A DNA stretch of 64,000 bases from Prosopocoilus inquinatus (GCA_036172665.1 CM069871.1:5766001-5830000); one strand, 5' to 3'. Positions 35,151-47,165 are shown, counted from the stretch's first letter. The notes: generated from the letters alone by a model not told the origin. A program made the numbers and translations.

Positions 35151-35887
35151 AGTATCGCTGAGGTGCTCATCAAAAGCTTTGCCTTAAAAGAAAATGTTGA
35201 TTATTTTTTAACAACATATTTTTTTCGACAGAAATAAAAGGGGTTTTAAAGGGTTTGTTGTCCGTCCATACGTGTATATTCTATAATTAAAAAGAAACTA
35301 AATAGAATAATAGAAATTAGAGATGATTTAATAATAAATTTGACCTCTAGCCGACCCGTGCAGATCCAAATTTTCATCGACCCCTTGGGGGGCAATATTG
35401 ATCCCGTCAGGAACCCCTTTGTTCTAAAAAATGTGCTTACTACAGTACAGTACATAATAATAAACAGTCCTAGGTCACAAAAACCAATCAAAATGCGACT
35501 ACTATACCTGTAAAATTTCTTTTTAACTTTTTTTTTATTTTTGGGAAACCCTATATTTATAAAATTTGAAGTACAACGACTAACAAAAGCTATGGAACGC
35601 CGTATGCTTGTATACCGAATAAATGTGTCCATTGTTTCCTTTATAATCGGTTTCTTGTCCCTTGAATTAGTTTCGGTATATTTTTTTTATTTATTTTGAT
35701 CTCAATTCTTATTTTACTTAAACTAATTAACACGCTGGAGTTTAAAATATAGAAGAATATTAAATAAAAAATATGAGAATGAATACTGTGTGTTCTTGTG
35801 TTATTTTCTAGTGAAAAGCTAAGAAATAAAATCAACTGGAGTACATCTGTATAAAATCAAGCCCCCATTCTGTCCTGGAGTGGAGGT
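35151..35887. other. Non-coding sequence with a 128-codon ORF not judged real
   Basis: A minus-strand ORF at 35246-35632 is Lys/Ile/Phe-rich, crosses poly-T tracts and has no domain I recognise. The rest is AT-rich. Confidence 0.4.
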
Positions 35888-35892
35888 AAAAA
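35888..35892 (-). terminator. RNA polymerase III terminator of the tRNA
   Basis: Five T on the minus strand, 9 bases after the tRNA 3' end. This is the usual Pol III stop signal. Confidence 0.8.
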
Positions 35893-35901
35893 GAAGTGCT
35901 T

Positions 35902-35973
35902 TGGAGGAGCTGGGATTTGAACCCAGGACTTTCAGCATGCGAAGCAGACACTCTACCACTGAGTTACACCCCC
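35902..35973 (-). tRNA. tRNA-Ala (anticodon CGC)
   Basis: A 72-nt intronless cloverleaf. Acceptor GGGGGTG/CTCCTCC with discriminator A; it contains G3:U70, the alanine identity pair, and one U:U mismatch at the sixth pair. The D stem ACTC/GAGT is perfect. The anticodon stem TCTGC/GCTGA has one U:U mismatch. The anticodon loop TTCGCAT gives CGC at 35941-35939. The T arm CTGGG-TTCAAAT-CCCAG is perfect. Internal promoter boxes A (TAACTCAGTGG, third base A instead of G) and B (GGTTCAAATCC) are present, and a T5 tract follows. The usual G10:C25 pair is A:U here, so the D stem is preserved by compensation. It decodes GCG. The two mismatches leave some doubt about full activity. Confidence 0.9.
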
Positions 35974-36158
35974 ACGTTGCAAATAAATGTGAAGGTGGCA
36001 CTCCTAAGTAGCTTACAATAGTATTGCTTCAGATATTTCTTAAACATTAAAGCCAATTCAACTCACGCTGACACAATGACACAAGTCGTAAAGAAAAATC
36101 TGCTAAATTATTTTTAATAGAATGTCAAACTGCAAATTCAGATTTTAAAAGGTACAAA

Positions 36159-36180
36159 TGTACAGTCGCGAGCATGCAAA
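36159..36180 (+). mobile_element. Isolated MITE terminus, same family as 56.93 kb
   Basis: TGTACAGTCGCGA(G/T)CAT is nearly identical to the left end of the palindromic MITE at 56929. No right end is visible downstream, so this is a truncated copy or solo end. Confidence 0.5.
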
Positions 36181-37180
36181 ACGGGACACTATTATTTGCC
36201 CCAGCTTTCAATCTGTTCTAAAATTAGACGTTTTACAACTTAAGTTAAAATTATTATGATAATAGAATTCCTTTCGTGAAACTAAAGTAAACTAAACGAA
36301 ACCTCAAGACTCCTGCTACTGTACTTTACTGGTCACATAATAATTTCAGACATTTCGACGATGACTATAGTTTTCTGTAATCCAAAACCTAGATCTTACA
36401 CATTTTGGCTTTAAAATACGGACAGTTTTCGACGCTTGCGGCCGTGCTACCGAGAATTTCCGCCATTTTAACTCCAAATACTCGCGGCAAATTTAAAATG
36501 CGTCGATGCCTTTGTTAAGCATAAATAGAATACCTAAAGTAAGAACAAAGTGCAAAATTCACAGGAATGTTAGAATCGTCTTGGATTTGAATTAGAAGTG
36601 TCCACGAATTAATCATTCACATCTTGTCATTGAAGAGAATTGAGACGAGACAAGATTATATAACTAAAGACAAGTACATCATCTTCTTCTGATTGAATAC
36701 AAAAGATTTTTCTGGTTTGTTTAATATATCACTGCGTAACTGAATTGGATACCTTGGAATTTAGAAAACACATACAGTAAAATCTTCTGGTTATGAATTT
36801 CATCATCATCACCGTCATGGACGTAGAGTATATGTCAATAGAAAGCAGAGATGCAAATCGAATTAGAAGTCTAGGCCGGGTCTGAAGTAGAAATTTGAGA
36901 TCCGAGTTCTTTCTCATTCCACTCTCTTTTTTTGGTATAAAGGTCGGGGAATCTTCAAAATACTGTCCCATCTGGTTTCATGATGGGACCAATGGGAACC
37001 TGGGAAGGTGACCCAGGCATCTACAAACTAAATCCCTTTGTCCTAGTCTATCCATCCACCCACCGTGGAACTACCAGGAATTATTATTTCATAACAGCGA
37101 CGTGTCACATCATTCATTGTCGTCTTTCTCCTTCTCCTTCACCTGTGTTTTAGGTTCATTCGCGGTCGCAGTACTTGTTG
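36181..37180. other. Non-coding sequence, partly LINE 3' UTR
   Basis: The stretch below 37180 lies downstream of the R1-like ORF relic on the minus strand and may be its 3' UTR, including GGTAGTTCCACGGTGGGTGG near 37060. The remainder is AT-rich with nothing recognised. Confidence 0.35.
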
Positions 37181-37184
37181 AAGG

Positions 37185-37640
37185 TCAACTTTCTCTTTCT
37201 TCTCTTTTGTTTGGAGTATTTTCACCATCACGCTATCAATTACCATCTAATTTTGGTTGTTCTCCAACAATGAATCTGTTATTGTTTCAAGTGTCATCGC
37301 ACACTTTCTAACCGCCTAGTACAGTCAAAGAAGGCATACTCCGCCATATTCTTAGTAAGCCGGCAATAAACTGGGGACGTTTGGGAGGGTAGTTTCTTTA
37401 TTTTAAGCCGGTAGGATTAGAAGATCCCATGGCCAGTTAGAAATTGTGTCAAATGGTAGTTTATTTCGCCTTGTTTCCTACGATACCAGTCTTTTATATC
37501 AGGTAATAACAAATCATCTCAAAGATTGCCACAGTGGAGGATGTTCTACAACACTGGACCCAAGACTGAGCCTTGAGGCACTCCACACTATACATTCGTA
37601 GTACATTCAGGTTCAGTCTCTAATTTTCTCTCCTTCAGGT
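37185..37640 (-). pseudogene. R1/TRAS-like non-LTR ORF2 relic with internal deletion
   Basis: On the minus strand GVPQGSVLGPVL (37590-37550) is the conserved RT block before the catalytic YADD, followed by a stop and NILH. The frame then skips most of the RT palm and thumb and resumes at 37465 with YHLTQFLTGHGIF, a stop, SYR, FFDCTRRL, and near 37230 VKILQTKEK. The TQ-x-LTGHG-x-F ... C ... FF-x-C arrangement is typical of the C-terminal part of R1, TRAS and related LINE proteins. Several stops and a deletion of a few hundred codons show it is dead. It is a different family from the 24 kb element. Confidence 0.8.
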
Positions 37641-37939
37641 AAGTATCTTACAGTACCTTCCTTTCTCAAGTACAGATTAATTTTCCACCTTTTTAACTCA
37701 TTTTTAATCAGGGTTAAATGAGTTAAAAGCGTTTCAACCAACTAACGCGCGTATGATATTTGCACGTGGTTTCCTACTTTTCTAGGTTTTCTTTTCTGGT
37801 TTTCTGCGGTATTCAGAGAAGAATCTCTTTTTCAAGCTTTCTCTGTTTCTTGCTGAGTTCAGCCACAAAATTATGTTGTATATTGTCAGGCTACTCGGCG
37901 ATCCACCATATCGCGAATAGCTCTGTGGTGTTCGGGTCT
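37641..37939. other. Unassigned sequence between LINE relic and dispersed block
   Basis: May be the upstream part of the R1-like relic on the minus strand, but I read no conserved RT motif here. The plus-strand ORF at 37760-37942 has no domain. Confidence 0.35.
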
Positions 37940-38215
37940 TAAATGTTGAGTCGAGGTTTCTGGCGACGTGACTAAAGGTCCAAGGCAACGACGACGACGT
38001 CAATCAGGGGTGGAAACAGCGACGCCATTTGATGTGAATCGAACGTATGATTCAGATAACGATTGAACGTCTGGAGCTGGCGGCGACTACAGTCTAACGA
38101 AAACGGTTTCAGTCCAGGACAACAACGACGACGACCGTCGTGGGGTGAGGGTGAGGGCGACTAAAGTTCTGAATTCAGCTCGGTCTGTTTATACGGTTCT
38201 GTTTACTTACTTTGC
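37940..38215 (+). repeat. Dispersed GC-richer block, copy 2 (paralogue at 1.33-1.62 kb)
   Basis: See the shared patches listed for 1330-1615. This copy contains ACGACGACG-type trinucleotide runs that could have expanded after dispersal. It ends in CAGCTCGGTCTGTTTATACGG. Confidence 0.6.
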
Positions 38216-39985
38216 TTACTTATTTAACTAGGTCGTGATATAGCACTTGAGTTTGCGAAATCTTGCAGTGCCCATGCTCCAGTTTCATCGCTCGCGCGTC
38301 GTCTTTCTCTGACTTCTGGAATTTTATAATCGGAATGTGATTACGCGCTGATCACACATAAAGTTTATTTCCGCAATTTTTAAATTGTTTTATAAAAAAA
38401 TCTAATCGTGACAATATTTGTGGACGTATTAGGTAAAAAGTTGACTGGTTAATTTAAAAAGGTGGATTTTCTAAGGTCATTAGTTTCATTGATCTCTACG
38501 AAGCTGCGCTTTATGAAACTCTGAAAGATTTCTCTGTTTGCCATTTCCTTTCGGCCGCGTATTCGTATTATTTATGTTATTCTTTCCCGTCCAGTGGCCG
38601 TTCCCTGTGTTTATTTAAATAGGTCGCATATCCTCGCAGCGATTTTCTTCCTGTTTACCTAGATGTGGGTGCACCGTTCCGGGGACGTGACTTCCTGAAC
38701 CAGCGCTGCCAACCCTGTCCCACAAAGTCATGAAAGCAATGCGAAGTTCGACTTTAATTCAAGACAGACGCAATGATTATTATTAAGTTAGAAGTAAAAG
38801 CTAAAAAGAAAAAATATTTGAAACATTTCAAAAATGTGAAATGTCAAAGTTCGCGTATGAGATGTATGTAGGTAGGTCGGTACGAGTCGTGCTTGATTTA
38901 ATTTTGAATGTCGGCGGTGATATTTTATTCATGCGGATTAATTGAGCGGCAGAAAAGTCGAAATAGCTGTTGGAATTGCTAAAAATGAGTAGACAGGGAG
39001 TTAGTTGTCAATAGAGTTGATTGCTTCTTCGCACATGGTGCTCCCGACGCGAATTTTTAATTAGCATTTCACCTTCAATGCAAAGTCACGACCTGTTAAT
39101 GCTACTTAAGGTACAAAAGACACGTAGCGACGACGAATTAATTAAGTTACAGTCAGATACGGGGCAGGATAATGAAAGTCTAGCAGGGTGAGGTGACAAC
39201 GCCTTGCTATAAGTTAATCAAGAGCCATGAATATGCATTTAGCCTTTTTTCATTCCGTTAGGTAATTAATAAAATAACGGCGGCGCTACACCGTCGCATA
39301 GATGCCTTCAATATTTTAACGCTGCAGCACGTAGCTGATAAACAAAGTTAAATTATGCGTAATCTAATAATGGAACTACCAGACAGCCAGCGCACAGGTA
39401 ACAACAAAACGAAGTCAAAAGACCGGAGAGAACGTGACGGAAAATTAGAAGAAGGATCTCCCTTGCCAGGATCCGCATCTCACCTCACCTAATAAGCAGC
39501 AGTTAATAAACTAAAACAAAGCACAAAATACTTTTCTTATTAAACAATTCAATACTGGCGACGAAAAATATTTAATATTCCGGTCTGAGATAAAGCTTTC
39601 GTTGAGACTCACGACGCCATCTAATATAAACAATCCCTCATCGTATCATAATAACTCCTTTGTTAGATGATGTCATGTAACTAAATGAAATTTGAGTTGT
39701 GGAGTTAAGATCAGTATACAACAACCTTCTGCGCACTGCACTTTCGTCGAGGAAATTAAAATTGTTGACTCAACAGATGCAGCTGGAATTTTCCATCAAA
39801 GTTACGCGTTGCAGTTCAAGAAATAATTCAAATCTAACTGGCGTATCCCTCAAGCAAAGCAAAATTGCGTTGAAAAGACGTCCTCTTAAGCGGCGGGAAT
39901 TGACACGTGACCGGAATTCATGAAAACAATTAACACTTGAACAGTTCTCAGTTCTTTCTTGGTTTTGAAGCTTCATTTTAAGCAT
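38216..39985. other. Non-coding sequence, low repeat content
   Basis: Mostly single-copy sequence with several TAATTA-rich stretches, for example around 39060-39400, that could include homeodomain-bound regulatory DNA. I see no gene. GACGCCATCT at 39611-39620 is an isolated copy of the motif found in the two arrays. Confidence 0.4.
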
Positions 39986-39989
39986 GTGT

Positions 39990-40240
39990 TTTACTCGATT
40001 TTTCTTGAATTCAAGTCTTAATTAAAATCAGCGATTTTTTCCTCAAGTTTTATACTTGCGAAGAAAAGTAAACTGCTTTTCACAGTGTGCTGTGTTTCTG
40101 TTTAAACCGATCCATAAGTCGGATACGGCAAGAACAAATTAAACTATACTGACGATGAGCGAATTAACAAAGCTTGAAATCTAAACAACTGTTACAGTTT
40201 TAAATTCATTTGTTATTCTGGGACACCCTGTATAATGTAT
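39990..40240. repeat. Dispersed repeat, copy 2 (paralogue at 29.09-29.34 kb)
   Basis: Paralogous to 29090-29340. It ends GGGACACCCTGTATAATG (about 40222-40239), a CACCCTGTATA terminus like the right end of the 29.8-30.9 kb element, which links both to one transposon group. Confidence 0.72.
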
Positions 40241-40707
40241 TCACGGGAGTCGAGACTTCTTGCCGGATTCTCAGGCCAAGCGAAAACGTTTTCATCGTTG
40301 TTTCGAGCTAGAAATGTAAATATTTACGATCGTATTTGCCCGGATTGTATCTCATCAAAATTTAAATGTTTTTTTTTCAATTTGGGATTTGCTGTATAGA
40401 TAGAAACGTAGAGAATTGACTCGTTTATTCTTGTGAATTGAAAGTTAAATTGCGTTTTATTTTTGCTCTGAACGGCGTAATTTAAGCTGTACTTTCTTTT
40501 GCCTCATTTTCAGAAATTTTCTGTTATCCTTTCTCGCTCGAATCTCGAACGCTTCTCTTACCTCGGACGTTTAATTTCATACGTTGAGTATTAGGTCACA
40601 TTTCGCCCGATTGGTTAATCTCCGAATCGAATTAGCGACTCTCCATTCCCTATTCAGATTTTGGGGTAAACCACTCGTGTCTTGCATGTCCTTTTATTTG
40701 GTGTGTT

Positions 40708-40944
40708 TGTGGAATATTTCCCACAGGAAGGAGAAATATATCTCACGGCCTTTGGCCCTCTTTGACTGGTTGATCACAAAATAAGCTGTGGAATATTTCC
40801 CATAGGAAGAAGAAACGTATATCACGACCCTTGGCCGTCTTTGACTGGTTAACCCCAAAATAAGTTGTGGAATATGTCCCATAGGAAAGAAAAATATATC
40901 TCACGGCCTTTGGCCGTCTTTGACTGGTTAACCCCAAAATAAGC
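40708..40944. repeat. Tandem array, 3 x 79 bp
   Basis: Units start TGTGGAATAT(T/G)TCCCA at 40708, 40787 and 40866. Each contains CACG(G/A)CC(T/C)TTGGCC(C/G)TCTTTGACTGGTT and ends AAAATAAG. Overlapping minus-strand ORFs across it are repeat shadows. The 79 bp period is not a multiple of 3, so it does not encode a peptide repeat. Confidence 0.95.
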
Positions 40945-43900
40945 AGCGTGTTCAGGCGCTTCTCCCAGCCTGGCAATTATTATATTCTCCAGGTGACTTA
41001 TCCGCTAATTTGATTCGTGTTTTACGTTTCTTCGTGTTTCTCTCCCTTAGGCTTTTCCTATTGCGCCGAGTTACTTGGCGTTCTGCCTCCAGGCCCCGTG
41101 CTGTCCACTATTGGGGTGAAATTTCACCGCAGGGCATTTTACGTGACCAGATAGCTCCGATATATTGTTAAAATATTTTATTCCTTCAGGACTTTTTTCT
41201 CTTTCGTTTTTAGTTTTGGTAAATTTTAATTTTGGTAGTAGCCTAAATATTCGGTTCCGAATTTCCATTTCTATATCAAATTGACTTTCAGAGCGTGGCT
41301 CATTGGTTTAAAAAGAGTAGATTGAAGTATCAAAAAGCCGGGGATGGTTTCGCTGCCAATTACAATAGAAAGAATCTTAGGCTAACCACCGTTAAAATTG
41401 CTAGATAAATAACCTGCGGTAGTTACACGTTAGTTAAATTACAAGTCGGTTTTTGCTCGGAAGACACGTTTATAAACTCACTTATTTAAATGTTTATGAA
41501 AATATGGAAATAGTGCCCGCCGCCCCCCAAGATCGTCTAAATTTTGAATCACTAGTTTCCAGAAGAAGCTTTATAACCTAAATCTACTCTCCGGTAGATG
41601 TCGTATCCATTCCACTTGCTCGTTATTTGATGATTATGGTGAGTTTTATTGGAAAAGTCATTATTTAAGAGAACGAAGTGTCTGTAATTGATTTAATTTC
41701 ATGATTTTTCTACAAAATATACGGCAATTTATATTGAGGCAAATATTTTTTAAATTGCGTTAATTTTTTAAACGCTCTTCTTAATTTCAAACGTAATTTG
41801 TTGAAATACGAATCCCGACGATGAAAAAAAATATATATATATCACGTGTACGGGGGGAGATCAATAATATAACATCAGTTCGCAATTAGGGCGGAACGCA
41901 TTTTTAAAAAGTACTCACCTACGTCAATGCTGCCAACGGACCCGACTCCAATATTCGATTAAATACTCGTATGATATATGAGAAAATCGACGCAGTAATG
42001 AACTAATTATATTAACGGCCATTTCATTTTACGGCTGCCGACAATTTAATTACAAAAACATCGGCAGCACTAAAACTACGGTCGATTTTATTATTTTGCT
42101 AATTATAATTGACGTCCTTTGTCGTTGATTAAAAATTAAAATTCGCACTCGCTTCTTAAATGAAAATTAATATGCCTCCGTGACCCGGGCTCTTCTAAAG
42201 TCGCGCTGCAAAAGAGGGAAGTGTTTTTCTTTCGGCCGCGTTTTAAACGAAGTTCTCAAATAATTTCCTATAAATGAAATATCGTTTATATTTTAAATTT
42301 AAAAAGATTTTTTTTAATACACAATACCGTTATGACAATCATTATCTTTCGTCTTAATACCTCTTCTTTTAATCTAACATAATAATAACAGATGGCAAAA
42401 CTATGAATACTATGAAAGTGTGTTCATTAACTTTGGTGTAGAGACCACTCTTGGCGATTCCCAATAGGATTATAATCGTACAGTTAGCAACATTGAGTTG
42501 CAATCTGTTGTACACTGTTTTTAGTAATTAACCAAAAACATTTTATCTAACATGGGTAAGCAAAACGTTTAGATCCAGTTGTAAGCAAAAGAAGCGAGCC
42601 CTGAGTGAATTTCTGCCTTAACAAGGACCTATAGCTTCTAGATTGGCCGCTGGAATAGGCGGGGCCAGAAGAAGGCCCCGGTGAGTAAAATGTTCCAAAT
42701 TATTGAATAGATGTCTAAAGCTAAAATGCTCAGTAATATAGGTGCATGATCATACTCGGTCGCAGAAAACTATAGTAGTCAATATCATCATGTGATCGAT
42801 GGCAATTGCATCTTTGTTTGTATTTTCTTAAATCTAGTCAGTTTAATAAAGAAAAAGAGCCTTGAATTACACTGGTTAAGTTCACAAGTCTCAACAGATT
42901 CGGTTCGTAGAGATGTCACATCACAATACCTGATTTATATTAGATCGGACTATAAAATAAAAATAAGGAGGTCGGTCATTTTGGTCGCTATATACTATAC
43001 ATATAACTCGCGACATCCCGCGGTTATTTTTTGACCTAATATAGCGAAGGCAGCTAGTTTGCTGCATAATAAACAATTTTTTGGTAACTTTTATTATTTC
43101 TTGCTCTTGTTTTCTCTTATTTATTTGAATTGAAATTTAACCTCTTCTGCTTGACACGCCGGGAATACGAATTGCTCTTTACTTTGTCGTTAAAAATAAA
43201 TCACCCTCGTAAAAATATCGCAGTTATACAAGATTATAGGCGGTGTACGTAGCATAAAAGTTATCTTAAAGTATCATACATAGAAGCTCTTCATTGTTAT
43301 TGCGCCGCATTCTCGGTCGTGCTAAAAATGGCAATAAATATTTTCGAGCTAACTTTTTTTTGCCATCGAATCAGAACGGGAAGCAAATATTTGCATCGAC
43401 TCTATATTTTTAAACTGTTTCCCTGCGCAGAAGCCGGACGTCCGTCGGTCGAGTATTTTCCCGTTAATATTGCAACAACGATTTTAATTTCAAGTATACA
43501 TTCCCCTTTGTTTACCGACTTTCGGCCGAAACTACCCCCTTCCGCCACAAAGAAAAAAAAATTATTGTGGCTGGTACGTAAGCAAGTAAATACGGACCTC
43601 GTGGTGATGAAATACGCTGGGAGCAAAGTTTTCTTTGGAAGCTGAAATGCACTGCTTGAATGACATGATACGAGTTTCTCTCTAGCACTTGGAAATGTAT
43701 CAACGTCTTCTCGCACAATCCTCTAGCGAAATGAATAACAATTCTCTATGGAAAAGACAATTGCAACTATAGTTCGGGACAGTTTGTCTTCCAGCTTGAT
43801 AGTTTAACTTCGTAATTAATTCGCTCAATCTTTGTATGTCATTTTGTTTTAAACTGCGCAAATCTTAAACAAACAAAATGCAATCTTGAGAAATGTTAAG

Positions 43901-45890
43901 AGTGATGAAAGTGTTTACGATTTTTTAAGTAATGTGATACGAGGGTGTGTCTGACCCAGGTAGGGAAAGAAAAGGAAAAGATATGGTGGTCTCTCGAGGG
44001 TAAATATATGCGTTAATGAGTTGGGCTGGCAAGTGTAATTTAATTTAATTACAATAAATTGTGAGTAGGTTACTTATACTTTGGAAAACGCGAAAATGAT
44101 TTATGTCCCAGTGCGAATTTATTAAAGATTGAATGGCAAGAAAAACAAAGAAGGAGACAGAAATAATCACCGTTCCGGCGTCGAAATATAGGAAATACAT
44201 CGATCTTCTCCGATAATATATACACTCCATTATGCAGATTTTAATTTCCTCCCTCTTTTCATATTCGGAGTTTTCGAAATCTCCTACTGCAATAAATAAA
44301 TTAAGTGCCGATCTTATTAACAAGCGCAGGCGTTCGAAGCAATAACATGTTTTCATTAGTATAGCTCGCGAACTATGTGAACGAAGTAATGAACAATTTT
44401 ATTTTCCGTTTTGGGAAATAATTAATATTAAAAAGCGCTCTCTCCGTCCGTCGTCTTTCAATCTTTCCTGTGTTCGTCGGGCACAGGTATAAAACAAAGC
44501 GGGCGAAAATTTTCATCTAAATTGAACGGGATTTTCATGCTTTTATCAAAAATAAACATCCCAGGCGCAAAATCTAAAAATAAACGCAGCAAAAGTTGTA
44601 TCGGAAAGCAAATTTATCTTGTTATAGTGCACGTAACATGATTTAAGTGTGCATTGAAGCATGTTTTTCGTTCACGGACACGACGTATAATGCCCGTGTA
44701 GTTGTTGTCCGGTATAACATGTAACAAATTCAGCATACATAAGGGATAAATCTCGGCAACCCCTTCAATCTCCGCAGGATCTGCGTCAGGATTTAAGGCC
44801 ATGTGACGAGGATATTCTGATCTACGGTTACTTAAAATGGAAAATGATGGTCTCCATTTGAAATGTGGCGTTTTTATTGCACTTTGATGTAAGATATACA
44901 TCAGACGAAGACATAATCTTCTTGATATATTTCAAGCTAAAATTCACGTTTGAAATACTGTAAAATTTTCTATATATAACCTCACGAAAACCCCAGATTC
45001 ACCACCAGGTTACATTTACTTTCTTAAAAGTTACTATTCTTATGACACACATACACAAAAATCTATAAATACAAATATTAAAACATTTAGAAACGATGCA
45101 CTATTTCTAGACGGTCTCACTGTCTCAAAAAAACTCTGTAAGCCTTACTTCGCTTATGTATAATCAATATGGTCAATAAGAACGGCAAACCACGCCCTTA
45201 TGAAGACACAGTGGCACATAGCATTTCAAACAATACGCTCAATTACTATAAGGACCACCAAATTGGCGAGTGGTACCACTGTAATTGAACAAGACAGTAC
45301 CAAATACATGTGGAAAGGATATAAAAGTGGACATGATAAAAAAAAAACAATGAAAGAGCATTCGCGAAAAAACCTTGCTGTGTGTAATGTGATTTATCAA
45401 CCCTTAGACCTAATGAAAAGAATGTTTGCCTTGTTCAACATTGCCTCCCTCTTCTCTGCATATACTTCGATGTTTGCACCTTCGTTACCTCTAAGGATAA
45501 TTAAAACTAGTAATTAAGAGATGGTATGGTTACCATGTACTGGACTTCTCATTCTGAACAAGAAAAAAGTTACTAAAGTTAAGCAATTCTTTTCGTTTAG
45601 TTTCCCCCCCAAAAAAAAAAATCTTCATCTTACAGTAAAATAAAAGTTGCAGAAAACAAGAACTCTTATAGTTATAAGTAATTTTTTCCTTTGTTTCTTC
45701 TTTACTGCAGATGATGGTTCTGTTTACTTACGAATTTGATTTAAAGAAGGTAACTATTTTATCGATCACAGGCGTAAAAAAAGACCAATCTTCCAGATGT
45801 AAGCAAGCATTTTGGCATCGAAATATTGCCATCTATCCATCCACCATCTTCATGTCCATTTTTCTGTCAGTCATAACTTGATAACCAAAA
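40945..45890. other. Non-coding sequence
   Basis: A long stretch without a supportable gene. Features seen: an AT dinucleotide run at 41830-41841, TAATTA-rich single-copy DNA near 41990-42160 and 44400-44600 that resembles regulatory DNA, and several short ORFs (43319-43645, 43402-43716, 44045-44356, 44614-44901, 45200-45517) without recognisable domains. Two of them overlap on opposite strands. Confidence 0.45.
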
Positions 45891-45894
45891 GAAT

Positions 45895-47165
45895 TATTTT
45901 CTTCTTCTGGAAACTTCCTCATTCATAGCAATGATAAAGCCAAAGACATCAAGAGGATCATCTTCCGCAAAGTTCTAATAAAAAAAGTCCAACCACGCAA
46001 CTGTGTCAGCAAATAAGAGGTCTCTTATTTGTCTTATTCATCTTCCATCATGTTCATCATGTCCATAAAACGATTGCCTTTCGCATTCTTATCAGTGACC
46101 AAATCAAGGAGAGCATTCTCTTATAGCCTCAAATCAAATAAAATGGTTCAGAAAATAAGAAGTCACTTACTTTAACTTGAAGGCTTCCGTGGTCGTCGTT
46201 CGTCGTTCATGATTGAATTCTTGGCTTCCGATTGGAACTGCGTGTTTCGGATTTCTTCTACTGCCGACGTTTCGTAATCCAATGCAGAAGACCTTCCTCA
46301 GGGCTGCTGCTGGTGGTGGTGCTGCTCCTGCTGCTGCATCTTGTAAGTCGTTGAGACTGAAGAAGTCTCTTCTTAGTATCGTTTATCTGCACCCCAACTT
46401 AAAACGATACGATTTGCGTAACTCGATATCCAAAAGAATTTTCCTCTTCAAGAATCTTTCTCATTCTTAGCAATGACAAAGTCAAAGAAATCAACAGGAC
46501 CTTTCTCCCAAAACACCCGCAAGGCACGTGCTTTAGAACGTAAGAGGTTTTTTCTTAGCCCTCCTTCCCTCTTCCATCACACTCATGTCCGTAAAACGAT
46601 TATCATTTGGGATAATAGAAAACTTGATAACAAAAAGATTTTTTTTTCTTCTGGATACCTTCTCACTCTTAGCAATGGCCAACCCTTGGAGACCAAGAGG
46701 ATTATTCTTCTATAAACCTTTTAATCCCTAACAAATTAAGTACTTTAGAAAATAAGAGGGTTTTTCCTACTCTGTTTCATCTGCTTTCCACCGTTTTCAC
46801 GTCCATTTATCCTAAAACGATTCCTTACGTAACTTGATTCGCAAAAGAATTTTCCCCTCCTGGAATCTTCCTCGATTATAGCAGTGACAAAGTCAAAGAA
46901 ACCAAGGGGATCATTATTCCTATCATAAACCTTTTAAGCCCTAACAAATTAAATGCTACAGAAAATAATAGGTCTTTTTCTAGTCTGGTCCATCTGCGTT
47001 CCACCATTTTCATGTCCAGTTTTCCTAAAACGATTCCTTACGTAACTTGATATCCAAAAGAGAATTTTCGTCGTTTATAGCAATGACAAAGTCCAAGAGA
47101 CCAAGAGGATAAACCTTTTATCCCCTGATAAAGCAAATGCTGCACAGAGTAAGAGGCCTCTTCTT
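45895..47165. repeat. Tandem array, ~205 bp units, interrupted once
   Basis: TAGCA(A/G)TGA or TAGCAATGG anchors occur at 45926, 46468, 46670, 46879 and 47078 (periods 202, 209 and 199 among the last four). Units share AAAGAATTTTCC, GACAAAGTC(A/C)AAGA, CAAGAGGAT, AAATAAGAGG, CCTAAAACGAT and GTAACTTGATA. The 542 bp gap between the first two anchors holds diverged unit sequence plus about 180 bp of unrelated sequence (46190-46370). That insert includes a GCTGCTG run and a hammerhead-like core. ORFs at 46213-46470 and 46473-46715 are repeat shadows. Confidence 0.88.
46264..46301 (-). ncRNA. Hammerhead-like core, degenerate
   Basis: The minus strand reads CTGAGGA (46301-46295), about 21 bases with no good stem II, then GAAAC (46273-46269) and GTCGGCAG. 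The core boxes and a GUC triplet are present and GGC could pair with GCC upstream as a three-base stem I, but stem II is not convincing. A relic at best. Confidence 0.3.

Noticed and set aside
35246..35632. 128-codon minus-strand ORF with hydrophobic segments
   Set aside because: Low-complexity Lys/Ile/Phe content across poly-T tracts, with no recognisable family.
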